A stretch of DNA of 64,000 bases, taken from NCBI RefSeq assembly GCF_029227915.1, contig NC_079886.1, positions 1,364,001 to 1,428,000 of the forward strand, read 5' to 3'. The first letter of the stretch is position 1. Every line of letters begins with the position of its first letter. Shown here in pieces: positions 24,064 through 38,100 of this stretch. The translations under genes were made by a program, and so were the position numbers. The stretch is from Hydractinia symbiolongicarpus. Lineage: Eukaryota > Cnidaria > Hydrozoa > Anthoathecata > Hydractiniidae. A model generated the notes under the pieces. That model saw nothing but the letters and a program-made list of their open reading frames with translations. It was not told the DNA's origin and ran no database searches.

Positions 24064-24097
24064 TACGGGCCGAGTATACTTTATTTACTTTTGATTA
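24064..24097 (+). repeat. 34-bp register slip, occurrence 5
   Basis: The join reads GAGTATACTTTATTTACTTT, matching occurrences 3 and 7 except for one base. Confidence 0.85.
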
Positions 24098-27000
24098 TAC
24101 GGGTCGTGTCCGGGATTTACGGGAAATCGCGGGTTTTCGTTTGCCGGCGATTAAACTTGTTTTATTTAACGTCTCATCAAAAATGAAAATATTGTTGAAA
24201 ACTACAAGTCTCATGCGTTTTAGTGGTGAAAAAATAATTTAAAATATCGTTCGGGAAATGAGTTTACTCCCTGAGTTCTTTCTTTGTATACTTTTGACTA
24301 TACGGGCCGAGTACGGGATTTACGGGAAATCGCGGGTTTTCGTTTGCCGGCGATTAAACTTCTTTTATTCAGCGTCTTTTCTAAAATGAAAACATTTTTA
24401 AAAACTACAAGTCTCATGCGTTTTAGTGGTGAAAAAATAATTTACAAAATCGTTCTGAAAATGATTTTATTCACAGGGTAATTTCTTTGTATACATTCAA
24501 CTATACGGACCGAGTACCGGATTTACGGGAAATCGCGGGTTTTCGTTTGCCGGCGATTAAACTTCTTTTATTCAGCTTCTTCTTAAAAATGAAAACATTT
24601 TTGAAAACTACAAGTCTCATGCGTTTTAGTGGTGAAAAAATAATTTAAAAAATCGTTCTGAAAATGAGTTTATTCACAGGGTAATTTCTTTGTATACATT
24701 CAACTATACGGACCGAGTACCGGATTTACATGAAATCGCGGGTTTTCGTTTGCCGGCGATTAAACTTCTTTTATTCAGCTTCTTCTTAAAAATGAAAACA
24801 TTTTTGAAAACTACAAGTCTCGTGCGTTTTAGTGGTGAAAAAATAATTTAAAAAATCGTTCGGGAAATGAGTTTATTCCCTGGGTACTTTCTTTATATAC
24901 TTTTGACTATACGGGCCGAGTCCGGGATTTACAGGAAATCGCGGGTTTTCGTTTGCCGGCGATTAAACTTGTTTTATTTAGCGTCTCATCAAAAATAAAA
25001 ATATTGTTGAAAACTACAATTTCATGCGTTTTAGTGGTGAAAAAATAATTTAAAATATCGTTCGGGAAATGAGTTTACTCCCTGAGTACTTTCTTTGTAT
25101 ACTTTTGACTATACGGGCCGAGTACGGGATTTACGGGAAATCGCGGGTTTTCGTTTGCCGGCGATTAAACTTCTTTTATTCAGCGTCTTTTCAAAAATGA
25201 AAACATTTTTGAAAACTACAAGTCTCATGCGTTTTAGTGGTGAAAAAATAATTTAAAAAATCGATCTGAAAATGAGTTTATTCACAGAGTAATTTCTTTG
25301 TATACATTCAACTATACGGACCGAGTACCGGATTTACGGGAACTCGCGGGTTTTCGTTTGCCGGCGATTAAAATTCTTTTATTCAGCGTCTTCTCAAAAA
25401 TGAAAACATTTTTGAAAACTACAAGTCTCGTGCGTTTTAGTGGTGAAAAAATAATTTAAAAAATCGTTCGGGAAATGAGTTTATTCCCTGGGTACTTTCT
25501 TTATATACTTTTGACTATACAGGCCGAGTACCGGATTTACGGGAAATCGCGGGTTTTCGTTTGCCGGCGATTAAACTTCTTTTATTCAGCGTCTTATCAA
25601 TAATGAAAACATTTTTGAAAACTACAAGTGTCATGCGTTTTAGTGGTGAAAAAATAATTTAAAATATCGTTCGGGAAATGAGTTTACTCCCTGGGTACTT
25701 TCTTTGTATAATTTTGACTATACGGGCCGAGTCCGGGATTTAGGGGAAATCGCGGGTTTTCGTTTGCCGGCGAATAAACTTCATTTATTTAGCGTCTCAT
25801 CAAAAATGAAAACATTTTTAAAAACTACAAATCTCATGCCTTTTAGTGGTGAAAAAATAATTTAAAAAATCGTTCGGGAAATGAGTTTACTCCCTGGGTA
25901 CTTTCTTTGTATACTTTTGACTATACGGGCCGAGTCCGGGATTTACGGGAAATCGCGGGTTTTCGTTTGCCGGCGATTAAACTTGTTTTATTTAGCGTCT
26001 CATCAAAAATGAAAACATTTTTGAAAACTACAAGTCTCATGCGTTTTAATGGTGAAAAAATATTTTAAAAAATCGTTCTGAAAATGAGTTTATTCACAGG
26101 GTACTTTCTTTGTGTACATTCAACTATACGGGCCGAGTACCGGATTTACGGGAAACCGCGGGTTTTCGTTTGCCGGCGATTAAACTTCTTTTATGCAGCG
26201 TCTTCTCAACAATGCAAAACATTTTTGAAAACTACAAGTCTCATGCGTTTTAGTGGTTAAAAAATAATTTAAAAAATCGTTCGGGAATTGAGTTTACTCC
26301 CTGGGTACTTTCTTTGTATAATTTTGACTATACGGGCCGAGTCCGGGATTTAGGGGAAATCGCGGGTTTTCGTTTGCCGGCGAATAAACTTCATTTATTT
26401 TGCGTCTCATCAAAAATGAAAACATTTTTAAAAACTACAAGTCTCATGCGTTTTAGTGGTGAAAAAATAATTTAAAAAATCGTTCGGGAAATGAGTTTAC
26501 TCCCTGGGTACTTTCTTTGTATACCTTTGACTATACGGGCCGAGTCCGGGATTTGCGGGAAATCGCAGGTTTTCGTTTGCCGGCGATTAAACTTCTTTTA
26601 TTCAGCGTCTCATCAAAAATGAAAACATTTTTGAAAACTACAAGTGTCATGCGTTTTAGTGGTGAAAAAATGATTTAAAAAATCGTTCGGGAAATGAGTT
26701 TACTCCCTGGGTACTCTCTTTGTATACTTTTGATTATACGGGCCGAGTACGGGATTTACGGGAAATCGCGGGTTTTAGTTTGCCGGCGATTAAACTTCTT
26801 TTTTTTAGCGTCTTCTCAAAAATGAAAACATTTTTGAAAACTACAAGTCTCATGCGTTTTAGTGGTGAAAAAGTAATTTAAAAAATCGTTCTGAAAATGA
26901 GTTTATTCACAGGTTACTTTCTTTGTATACATTCAACTATATGGGCCGAGCCAGGGATTTACGGGAAAAGCGGGTTTTCGGTTGTCGGCGATTAAACTGC

Positions 27001-27749
27001 CTTCATTCGGCGTCTCATCAAAAATGTAAACATTTTTGAATACTACAAGTCTCATTCGTTCTAGTGGTGCAGAAATGATTTGAAAAATCGTTCGGGAAAT
27101 AAGTTTACTCCATGGGTACTTCCTTTTAAACATTCGACTGTACGGGCCAAGTTCGGGATTTACAGGAAATCCCGGATTTTCGTTTGCCAGCGATTAAACT
27201 TGTTTTATTTAGCGTCTCATCAAAAATGAAAACATTGTTGAAAACTACAAGTCTCATGCGTTTTAGTGGTGAAAAAATAATTTAAAATATCGTTCGGGAA
27301 ATGAGTTTACTCCCTGAGTACTTTCTTTGTATACTTTTGACTATACGGGCCGAGTCCGGGATTTACGGGAAATCGCGGGTTTTCGTTTGCCGGCGATTAA
27401 ACTTCTTTTATTCAGCGTCTCATCAAAAATGAAAACATTTTTGGAAACTACAAGTCTCATGCGTTTTAGTGGTGAAAAAATAATTTAGAAAATCGTTCGG
27501 GAAATGAGTTTACTCCCTGGGTACTCTCTTTGTATACTTTTGATTATACGGGTCGTGTCCGGGATTTACGGGAAATCGCGGGTTTTCGTTTGCCGGCGAT
27601 TAAACTTGTTTTATTTAGCGTCTCATCAAAAATGAAGATATTGTTGAAAACTACAAGTCTCATGCGTTTTAGTGGTGAAAAAATAATTTAAAATATCGTT
27701 CGGGAAATGAGTTTACTCCCTGAGTTCTTTCTTTGTATACTTTTGACTA

Positions 27750-27783
27750 TACGGGCCGAGTATACTTTTTATACGTTTGATTA
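27750..27783 (+). repeat. 34-bp register slip, occurrence 6
   Basis: Counterpart of the slip at 22813, at an offset of 4,937 bp. Confidence 0.85.
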
Positions 27784-29203
27784 TACGGGTCGTGTCCGGG
27801 ATTTACGGGAAATCGCATGTTTTCGTTTGCCGGCGATTAAACTTGTTTTATTTAGCGTCTCATCAAAAATGAAAATATTGTTGAAAACTACAAGTCTCAT
27901 GCGTTTTAGTGGTGAAAAAATAATTTAAAATATCGTTCGGGAAATGAGTTTACTCCCTGAGTTCTTTCTTTGTATACTTTTGACTATACGGGCCGAGTAC
28001 GGGATTTACGGGAAATCGCGGGTTTTCGTTTGCCGGCGATTAAACTTCTTTTATTCAGCGTCTTTTCTAAAATGAAAACATTTTTGAAAACTACAAGTCT
28101 CATGCGTTTTAGTGGTGAAAAAATAATTTAAAAAATCGTTCTGAAAATGAGTTTATTCCTAGGGTAATTTCTTTGTATACATTCAACTATACGGACCGAG
28201 TACCGGATATACGGGAAATCGCGGGTTTTCGTTTGCCGGCGATTAAACTTCTTTTATTCAGCTTCTTCTTAAAAATTAAAACATTTTTGAAAACTACAAG
28301 TCTCGTGCGTTTTAGTGGTGAAAAAATAATTTAAAAAATCGTTCGGGAAATGAGTTTATTCCCTGGGTACTTTCTTTATATACTTTTGACTATACGGGCC
28401 GAGTCCGGGATTTAGGGGAAATCGCGGGTTTTCGGTTGTCGGCGATTAAACTGCCTTCATTCGGCGTCTCATCAAAAATGTAAACATTTTTGAATACTAC
28501 AAGTCTCATTCGTTCTAGTGGTGCAGAAATAATTTGAAAAATCGTTCGGGAAATCAGTTTACTCCCTGGGTACTTCCTTTTATACATTCGACTATACGGG
28601 CCAAGTTCGGGATTTACAGGAAATCCCGGATTTTTGTTTGCCAGCGATTAAACTTGTTTTATTTAGCGTCTCATCAAAAATGAAAACATTGTTGAAAACT
28701 ACAAGTCTCATGCGTTTTATTGGTGAAAAAATAATTTAAAATATCGTTCGGGAAATGAGTTTACTCCCTGAGTACTTTCTTTGTATACTTTTGACTATAC
28801 GGGCCGAGTCCGGGATTTACGGGAAATCGCGGGTTTTCGTTTGCCGGCGATTAAACTTCTTTTATTCAGCGTCTCATCAAAAATGAAAACATTTTTGGAA
28901 ACTACAAGTCTCATGCGTTTTAGTGGTGAAAAAATAATTTAGAAAATCGTTCGGGAAATGAGTTTACTCCCTGGGTACTCTCTTTGTATACTTTTGATTA
29001 TACGGGTCGTGTCCGGGATTTACGGGAAATCGCGGGTTTTCGTTTGCCGGCGATTAAACTTGTTTTATTTAGCGTCTCATCAAAAATGAAAATATTGTTG
29101 AAAACTACAAGTCTCATGCGTTTTAGTGGTAAAAAAATAATTTAAAATATCGTTCGGGAAATGAGTTTACTCCCTGAGTTCTTTCTTTGTATACTTTTGA
29201 CTA

Positions 29204-29237
29204 TACGGGCCGAGTATACTTTATATACTTTTGATTA
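29204..29237 (+). repeat. 34-bp register slip, occurrence 7
   Basis: Counterpart of the slip at 24064, at an offset of 5,140 bp, with the TTTATATACTTT version of the join. Confidence 0.85.
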
Positions 29238-30049
29238 TACGGGTCGTGTCCGGGATTTACGGGAAATCGCGGGTTTTCGTTTGCCGGCGATTAAACTTGT
29301 TTTATTTAACGTCTCATCAAAAATGAAAATATTGTGGAAAACTACAAGTCTCATGCGTTTTAGTGGTGAAAAAATAATTTAAAATATCGTTCGGGAAATG
29401 AGTTTACTCCCTGAGTTCTTTCTTTGTATACTTTTGACTATACGGGCCGAGTACGGGATTTACGGGAAATCGCGGGTTTTCGTTTGCCGGCGATTAAACT
29501 TCTTTTATTCAGCGTCTTTTCTAAATTGAAAACATTTTTAAAAACTACAAGTCTCATGCGTTTTAGTGGTGAAAAAATAATTTACAAAATCGTTCTGAAA
29601 ATGAGTTTATTCACAGGGTAATTTCTTTGTATACATTCAACTATACGGACCGAGTACCGGATTTACGGGAAATCGCGGGTTTTCGTTTGCCGGCGATTAA
29701 ACTTCTTTTATTCAGCTTCTTCTTAAAAATGAAAACATTTTTGAAAACTACAAGTCTCATGCGTTTGAGTGGTGAAAAAATAATTTAAAAAATCGTTCTG
29801 AAAATGAGTTTATTCACAGGGTAATTTCTTTGTATACATTCAACTATACGGACCGAGTACCGGATTTACATGAAATCGCGGGTTTTCGTTTGCCGGCGAT
29901 TAAACTTCTTTTATTCAGCTTCTTCTTAAAAATGAAAACATTTTTGAAAACTACAAGTCTCGTGCGTTTTAGTGGTGAAAAAATAATTTAAAAAATCGTT
30001 CGGGAAATGAGTTTATTCCCTGGGTACTTTCTTTATATACTTTTGACTA

Positions 30050-32888
30050 TACGGGCCGAGTCCGGGATTTAGGGGAAATCGCGGGTTTTCGTTTGCCGGC
30101 GAATAAACTTCATTTATTTAGCGTCTCATCAAAAATGAAAACATTTTTAAAAACTACAAGTCTCATGCCTTTTAGTGGTGAAAAAATAATTTAAAAAATC
30201 GTTCGGAAAATGAGTTTACTCCCTGGGTACTTTCTTTGTATACTTTTGACTATACGGGCCAAGTCCGGGATTTACGGGAAATCGCGGGTTTTCGTTTGCC
30301 GGCGATTAAACTTGTTTTATTTAGCGTCTCATCAAAAATGAAAATATTGTTGAAAACTACAAGTCTCATGCGTTTTAGTGGTGAAAAAATAATTTAAAAA
30401 ATCGTTCTGAAAATGAGTTTATTCACAGGGTAATTTCTTTGTATACATTCAACTATACGGACCGAGTACCGGATTTACGGGAAATCGCGGGTTTTCGTTT
30501 GCCGGCGATTAAACTTCTTTTATTCAGCGTCTTCTCAAAAATGAAAACATTTTTGAAAACTACAAGTCTCGTGCGTTTTAGTGGTGAAAAAATAATTTAA
30601 AAAATCGTTCGGGAAATGAGTTTATTCCCTGGGTACTTTCTTTATATACTTTTGACTATACGGGCCGAGTACCGGATTTACGGGAAATCGCGGGTTTTCG
30701 TTTGCCGGCGATTAAACTTCTTTTATTCAGCGTCTTATCAAAAATGAAAACATTTTTGAAAACTACAAGTGTCATGCGTTTTAGTGGTGAAAAAATAATT
30801 TAAAATATCGTTCGGGAAATGAGTTTACTCCCTGGGTACTTTCTTTGTATAATTTTGACTATACGGGCCGAGTCTAGGATTTAGAGGAAATCGCGGGTTT
30901 TCGTTTGCCGGCGAATAAACTTCATTTATTTAGCGTCTCATCAAAAATGAAAACATTTTTAAAAACTACAAGTCTCATGCCTTTTAGTGGTGAAAAAATA
31001 ATTTAAAAAATCGTTCGGGAAATGAGTTTACTCCCTGGGTACTTTCTTTGTATACTTTTGACTATATGGGCCGAGTCCGGGATTTACGGGAAATCGCGGG
31101 TTTTTGTTTGCCGGCGATAAAACTACTTTTATTCAGCGTCTCATCAAAAATGAAAACATTTTTGAAAGCTTTAAGTGTCATGCGTTTTAGTGGTGAAAAA
31201 ATGATTTAAAAAATCGTTCGGGAAATGAGTTTACTCCCTGAGTACTCTCTTTGTATACTTTTGATTATACGGGTCGTGTCCAGGATTTACGGGAAATCGC
31301 GGGTTTTTGTGTGCCGGCGATTAAACTTGTTTTATTTAGCGTCTCATCAAAAATGAAAACATTGTTGAAAACTACAAGTCTCATGCGTTTTAGTGGTGAA
31401 AAAATAATTTAAAAAATCGTTCGGGAAATGAGTTTATTCCCTGGGTACTCTCTTTGTATACTTTTGATTATACGGGTCGTGTCCGGGATTTACGGGAAAT
31501 CGTGGGTTTTCGTTTGCCGGCGATTAAACTTGTTTTATTTAGCGTCTCATCAAAAATGAAAACATTGTTGAAAACTACAAGTTTCATGCGTTTTAGTGGT
31601 GAAAAAATAATTTAAAATATCGTTCGGGAAATGAGTTTACTCCCTGAGTACCTTCTTTGTATACTTTTGACTATACGGGCCGAGTACGGGATTTACGGGA
31701 AATCGCGGGTTTTCGTTTGCCGGCGATTAAACTTCTTTTATTCAGCGTCTTCTCAAAAATGAAAACATTTTTGAAAACTACAAGTCTCATGCGTTTTAGT
31801 TGTGAAAAAATAATTTAAAATATCGTTCGGGAAATGAGTTTACTCCCTGAGTACTTTCTTTGTATACTTTTGACTATACGGGCCGAGTACGGGATTTACT
31901 GGAAATCGCGGGTTTTCGTTTGCGGGCGATTAAACTTCTTTTATTCAGCGTCTTTTCAAAAATGAAAACATTTTTGAAACTACAAGTCTCATGCGTTTTA
32001 GTTGTGAAAAAATAATTTAAAAAATCGTACGGGAAATGAGTTTATTTCCTGGGTACTTTCTTTATATACTTTTGATTATACGGGCCGAGTTCCGGATTTA
32101 CGGGAAATCGCGGGTTTTCGTTTGCCGGCGATTAAACTTCTTTTATTCAGCGTCTTATCAAAAATGAAAACATTTTTGAAAACTACAAGTGTCATGCGTT
32201 TTAGTTGTGAAAAAATAACTTAAAATATCGTTCGGGAAATGAGTTTACTCCCTGGGTACTTTCTTTGTATAATTTTGACTATACGGGCCGAGTCCGGGAT
32301 TTAGGGGAAATCGCGGGTTTTCGTTTGCCGGCGAATAAACTTCATTTATTTAGCGTCTTATCAAAAATGAAAACATTTTTAAAAACTACAAGTCTCATGC
32401 CTTTTAGTGGTGAAAAAATAATTTAAAAAATCGTTCGGGAAATGAGTTTACTCCCTGGGTACTTTCTTTGTATACTTTTGACTATACGGGCCGAGTCCGG
32501 GATTTACGGGAAATCGCGGGTTTTCGTTTGCCGGCGATAAAACTACTTTTATTCAGCGTCTCATCAAAAATGAAAACATTTTTGAAAACTACAAGTGTCA
32601 TGCGTTTTAGTGGTGAAAAAATGATTTAAAAAATCGTTCGGGAAATGAGTTTACTCCCTGGGTACTCTCTTTGTATACTTTTGATTATACGGGTCGTGTC
32701 CGGGATTTACGGGAAATCGCGGGTTTTCGTTTGCCGGCCATTAAACTTGTTTTATTTAGCGTCTCATCAAAAATGAAAACATTGTTGAAAACTACAAGTC
32801 TCATGCGTTTTAGTGGTGAAAAAATAATTTAAAATATCGTTCGGAAAATGAGTTTACTCCCTGAGTACTTTCTGTGTATACTTTTGAC
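30050..32888 (+). repeat. A/D monomer mixture with a seven-monomer repetition
   Basis: A run of b (GAGTACCGG, CTTATC), d (CGAATAAACTTCATTTATTT, CATGCCTTTT), a monomer with GCGATAAAACTACTTTTATT, then D (GGGTCGTGTCC). The run occurs at about 30660-31330 and again 1,420 bp later at about 32080-32750. A similar run is present near 13.6-14.2 kb. No other sequence type is present. Confidence 0.75.
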
Positions 32889-34103
32889 TACACGGGCCGA
32901 GTACGGGAATTACGGGAAATCGCGGGTTTTCGTTTGCCGGCGATTAAACTTCTTTTATTCAGCGTCTTCTCAAAAATGAAAACATTTTTAAAAACTACAA
33001 GTCTCATGCGTTTTAGTCGTGAAAAAATAATTTAAAAAATCGTTCTGAAAATGAGTTTATTCACAGGGTACTTTCTTTGTATACATTCAAATATACGGGC
33101 CGAGCCAGGGATTTACGGGAAAAGCGGGTTTTCGGTTGTCGGCGATTAAACTGCTTTCATTCGGCGTCTCATCAAAAATGTAAACATTTTTGAATACTAC
33201 AAGTCTCGTTCGTTTTAGTGGTGCAGAAATAATTTGAAAAATCGTTTGGGAAATCAGTTTACTCCCTGGGTACTTTCTTTTATACATTCGACTATACGGG
33301 CCAAGTTCGGGATTTACAGGAAATCCCGGGTTTTCGTTTGCCAGCGATTAAACTTCTTTTATTCAGCGTCTCATCAAAAATGAAAACATTTTTGAAAACT
33401 ACAAGTCTCATGCGTTTTAGTGGTGAAAAGATAATTTAAAAAATCGTTCGGGAAATGAGTTTACTCCCTGGGTACTTTCTTTGTATACTTTTGATTATAC
33501 GGGTCGTTTCCGGGATTTACGGGAAATCGCGGATTTTCGTTTGCCGGCGAATAAACTTGTTTTATTTAGCGTCTCATCAAAAATGAAAAAAATTTTGAAA
33601 ACTACAAGTCTCATGCGTTTTAGTGGTGAAAAAATAATTTAAAAAATCGTTCTGAAAATGAGTTTATTCACAGGGTACTTTCTTTGTATACATTCAACTA
33701 TACGGGCCGAGCCAGGGATTTACGCGAAAAGCGGGTTTTCGGTTGTCGGCGATTAAACTGCCTTCATTCGGCGTCTCATCAAAAATGTAAACATTTTTGA
33801 ATACTACAAGTCTCATGCGTTTTAGTGGTGAAAAAATAATTTAAAAAATCGTTCGGGAAATGAGTTTTTTCCCTGGGTACTCTCTTTGTATACTTTTGAT
33901 TATACGGGTCGTGTCCGGGATTTACGGGAAATCGCGGGTTTTCGTTTGCCGGCGATTAAACTTGTTTTATTTAGCGTCTCATCAAAAATGAAAACATTGT
34001 TGAAAACTACAAGTCTCATGCGTTTTAGTGGTGAAAAAATAATTTAAAATATCGTTCGGGAAATGAGTTTACTCCCTGAGTACTTTCTTTGTATACTTTT
34101 GAC
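32889..34103 (+). repeat. 1,215-bp six-monomer higher-order repeat, copy 1
   Basis: Order: A with GACTACACGGGCC and TACGGGAATTACGGG, C with CAAATATACGGG preceded by TTTTAGTCGTG, B, G (GGGTCGTTTCC, AATGAAAAAAATTTTG), C with TTTACGCGAAAAGCGGG, and D. The rare TACACGGG recurs at 34104, exactly 1,215 bp later. Confidence 0.85.
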
Positions 34104-35115
34104 TACACGGGCCGAGTACGGGAATTACGGGAAATCGCGGGTTTTCGTTTGCCGGCGATTAAACTTCTTTTATTCAGCGTCTTCTCAAAAATGAAAACAT
34201 TTTTAAAAACTACAAGTCTCATGCGTTTTAGTCGTGAAAAAATAATTTAAAAAATCGTTCTGAAAATGAGTTTATTCACAGGGTACTTTCTTTGTATACA
34301 TTCAAATATACGGGCCGAGCCAGGGATTTACGGGAAAAGCGGGTTTTCGGTTGTCGGCGATTAAACTGCTTTCATTCGGCGTCTCATCAAAAATGTAAAC
34401 ATTTTTGAATACTACAAGTCTCGTTCGTTTTAGTGGTGCAGAAATAATTTGAAAAATCGTTTGGGAAATCAGTTTACTCCCTGGGTACTTTCTTTTATAC
34501 ATTCGACTATACGGGCCAAGTTCGGGATTTACAGGAAATCCCGGGTTTTCGTTTGCCAGCGATTAAACTTCTTTTATTCAGCGTCTCATCAAAAATGAAA
34601 ACATTTTTGAAAACTACAAGTCTCATGCGTTTTAGTGGTGAAAAGATAATTTAAAAATTCGTTCGGGAAATGAGTTTACTCCCTGGGTACTTTCTTTGTA
34701 TACTTTTGATTATACGGGTCGTTTCCGGGATATACGGGAAATCGCGGATTTTCGTTTGCCGGCGAATAAACTTGTTTTATTTAGCGTCTCATCAAAAATG
34801 AAAAAAATTTTGAAAACTACAAGTCTCATGCGTTTTAGTGGTGAAAAAATAATTTAAAAAATCGTTCTGAAAATGAGTTTATTCACAGGGTACTTTCTTT
34901 GTATACATTCAACTATACGGGCCGAGCCAGGGATTTACGCGAAAAGCGGGTTTTCGGTTGTCGGCGATTAAACTGCCTTCATTCGGCGTCTCATCAAAAA
35001 TGTAAACATTTTTGAATACTACAAGTCTCATTCGTTCTAGTGGTGCAGAAATAATTTGAAAAATCGTTCGGGAAATCAGTTTACGCCCTGGGTAGTTTCT
35101 TTTATACATTCGACT
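34104..35115 (+). repeat. Six-monomer higher-order repeat, copy 2 (first five monomers)
   Basis: Matches the preceding copy through A, C, B, G and the TTTACGCG-type C monomer. It then continues with a B monomer (GGGCAAAGTTCGGG) where copy 1 has D, so the copies part company after the fifth monomer. Confidence 0.82.
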
Positions 35116-38100
35116 ATACGGGCAAAGTTCGGGATTTACAGGAAATCCCGGGTTTTCGTTTGCCAGCGATTAAACTTCTTTTATTCAGCGTCTCATCAAA
35201 AATGAAAACATTTTTAAAAACTACAAGTCTCATGCGTTTTAGTGGTGAAAAGATAATTTAAAAAATCGTTCGGGAAATGAGTTTACTCCCTGGGTACTTT
35301 CTTTGTAAACTTTTGATTATACGGGTCGTTTCCGGGATTTACGGGAAATCGCGGATTTTGGTTTGCCGGCGAATAAACTTGTTTTATTTAGCGTCTCATC
35401 AAAAATGAAAACATTTTTGAAAGCTACAAGTCTCATGCGTTTCAGCGGTGAAACAATAATTTAAAATATCGTTCGGGAAATAAGTTTACTCCCTGAGTAC
35501 TTTCTTTGTATACTTTTGATTATACAGGTCGTTTCCGGGATTTACGGGAAATGGCGGATTTTCGTTTGCCGGCGAATAAACTTGTTTTATTTAGCGTCTC
35601 ATCAAAAATGGAAACATTTTTGAAAACTACAAGTCTCATGCGTTTTAGTGGTGAAAAAATAATTTAAAAAATCGTTCTGAAAATGAGTTTATTCACAGGG
35701 TACTTTCTTTGTATACATTCAACTATACGGGCCGAGCCAGGGATTTACGCGAAAAGCGGGTTTTCGGTTGTCGGCGATTAAACTGCCTTCATTCGGCGTC
35801 TCATCAAAAATGTAAACATTTTTGAATACTACAAGTCTCATTCGTTCCAGTGGTGCAGAAATAATTTGAAAAATCGTTCGGAAAATCAGTTTACTCCCTG
35901 GGTACTCTCTTTGTATACTTTTGATTATACGGGTCGTGTCCGGGATTTACGGGAAATCGTGGGTTTTCGTTTGCCGGCGATTAAACATGTTTTATTTAGC
36001 GTCTCATCAAAAATGAAAACATTTTTGAAAACTACAAGTCTCATTCGTTCTAGTGGTGCAGAAATAATTTGAAAAATCGTTCGGGAAATCAGTTTACGCC
36101 CTGGGTACTTTCTTTTATACATTCGACTATACGGGCCAAGTTCGGGATTTACAGGAAATCCCGGGTTTTCGTTTGCCAGCGATTAAACTTGTTTTATTCA
36201 GCGTCTCATCAAAAATGAAAACATTGTTGAAAACTACAAGTCTCATGCGTTTTAGTGGTGAAAAAATAATTTAAAAAATCGTTCGGGAAATCAGTTTATT
36301 CCCTGGGTACTCTCTTTGTATACTTTTGATTATACGGGTCGTGTCCGGGATTTACGGGAAATCGCGGGTTTTCGTTTGCCGGCGATTAAACTTGTTTTAT
36401 TTAGCGTCTCATCAAAAATGAAAACATTGTTGAAAACTACAAGTCTCATGCGTTTTAGTGGTGAAAAAATGATTTAAAAAATCGTTCGGGAAATGAGTTT
36501 ACTCCCTGGGTACTCTCTTTGTATACTTTTGATTATACGGGTCGTGTCCGGGATTTACGGGAAATCGCGGGTTTTCGTTTGCCGGCGATTAAACTTGTTT
36601 TATTTAGCGTCTCATCAAAAATGAAAACATTGTTGAAAACTACAAGTCTCATGCGTTTTAGTGGTGAAAAAATAATTTAAAAAATCGTTCGGGAAATGAG
36701 TTTATTCCCTGGGTACTCTCTTTGTATACTTTTGATTATACGGGTCGTGTCCGGGATTTACGGGAAATCGCGGGTTTTCGTTTGCCGGCGATTAAACTTG
36801 TTTTATTTAGCGTCTCATTAAAAATGAAAACATTGTTGAAAACTACAAGTCTCATGCGTTTTAGTGGTGCAGAAATAATTTGAAAAATCGTTTGGGAAAT
36901 CAGTTTACTCCCTGGGTACTTTCTTTGTATACATTCAACTATACGGGCCGAGCCAGGGATTTACGCGAAAAGCGGGTTTTCGGTTGTCGGCGATTAAACT
37001 GCCTTCATTCGGCGTCTCATCAAAAATGTAAACATTTTTGAATACTACAAGTCTCATTCGTTCTAGTGGTGCAGAAATAATTTGAAAAATCGTTCGGGAA
37101 ATCAGTTTACGCCCTGGGTAGTTTCTTTTATACATTCGACTATACGGGCAAAGTTCGGGATTTACAGGAAATCCCGGGTTTTCGTTTGCCAGCGATTAAA
37201 CTTCTTTTATTCAGCGTCTCATCAAAAATGAAAACATTTTTAAAAACTACAAGTCTCATGCGTTTTAGTGGTGAAAAGATAATTTAAAAAATCGTTCGGG
37301 AAATGAGTTTACTCCCTGGGTACTTTCTTTGTATACTTTTGATTATACGGGTCGTTTCCGGGATTTACGGGAAATCGCGGATTTTGGTTTGCCGGCGAAT
37401 AAACTTGTTTTATTTAGCGTCTCATCAAAAATGAAAAAAATTTTGAAAACTACAAGTCTCATGCGTTTTAGTGGTGAAAAAATAATTTAAAAAATCGTTC
37501 TAAAAATGAGTTTATTCACAGGGTACTTTCTTTGTATACATTCAACTATACGGGCCGAGCCAGGGATTTACGCGAAAAGCGGGTTTTCGGTTGTCGGCGA
37601 TTAAACTGCCTTCATTCGGCGTCTCATCAAAAATGTAAACATTTTTGAATACTACAAGTCTCATTCGTTCTAGTGGTGCAGAAATAATTTGAAAAATCGT
37701 TCGGGAAATCAGTTTACGCCCTGGGTACTTTCTTTTATACATTCGACTATACGGGCAAAGTTCGGGATTTACAGGAAATCCCGGGTTTTCGTTTGCCAGC
37801 GATTAAACTTCTTTTATTCAGCGTCCCATCAAAAATAAAAACATTTTTAAAAACTACAAGTCTCATGCGTTTTAGTGGTGAAAAGATAATTTAAAAAATC
37901 GTTCGGGAAATCAGTTTACGCCCTGGGTAGTTTCTTTTATACATTCGACTATACGGGCAAAGTTCGGGATTTACAGGAAATCCCGGGTTTTCGTTTGCCA
38001 GCGATTAAACTTCTTTTATTCAGCGTCTCATCAAAAATGAAAACATTTTTAAAAACTACAAGTCTCATGCGTTTTAGTGGTGAAAAGATAATTTAAAAAA

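Larger units (their letters stand above)
19973..24909 (+). repeat. Giant higher-order repeat, copy 1 (4,937 bp)
   Basis: Same monomer order as the flanking copies. Anchors: ATATTGTTG at 20064 (13068 in copy 0, 25001 in copy 2), the TACAGGCC monomer at 20582 (13586 in copy 0), and the C-B pair at 22003 (26940 in copy 2). It lacks one 203-bp monomer present in both copy 0 (18114) and copy 2 (near 27990), so it carries a private deletion or the others were exchanged. Confidence 0.83.
24910..30049 (+). repeat. Giant higher-order repeat, copy 2 (5,140 bp)
   Basis: Follows copy 1 directly. Offset to copy 1 is 4,937 at the start, 4,936 after a 1-bp loss near 25020 (ACAATTTCATG), 4,937 again after a 1-bp gain near 26214 (CAATGCAAAAC), then 5,140 after an additional monomer near 27950-28150. 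Both register slips and the C-B pairs are retained in order. Confidence 0.83.
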
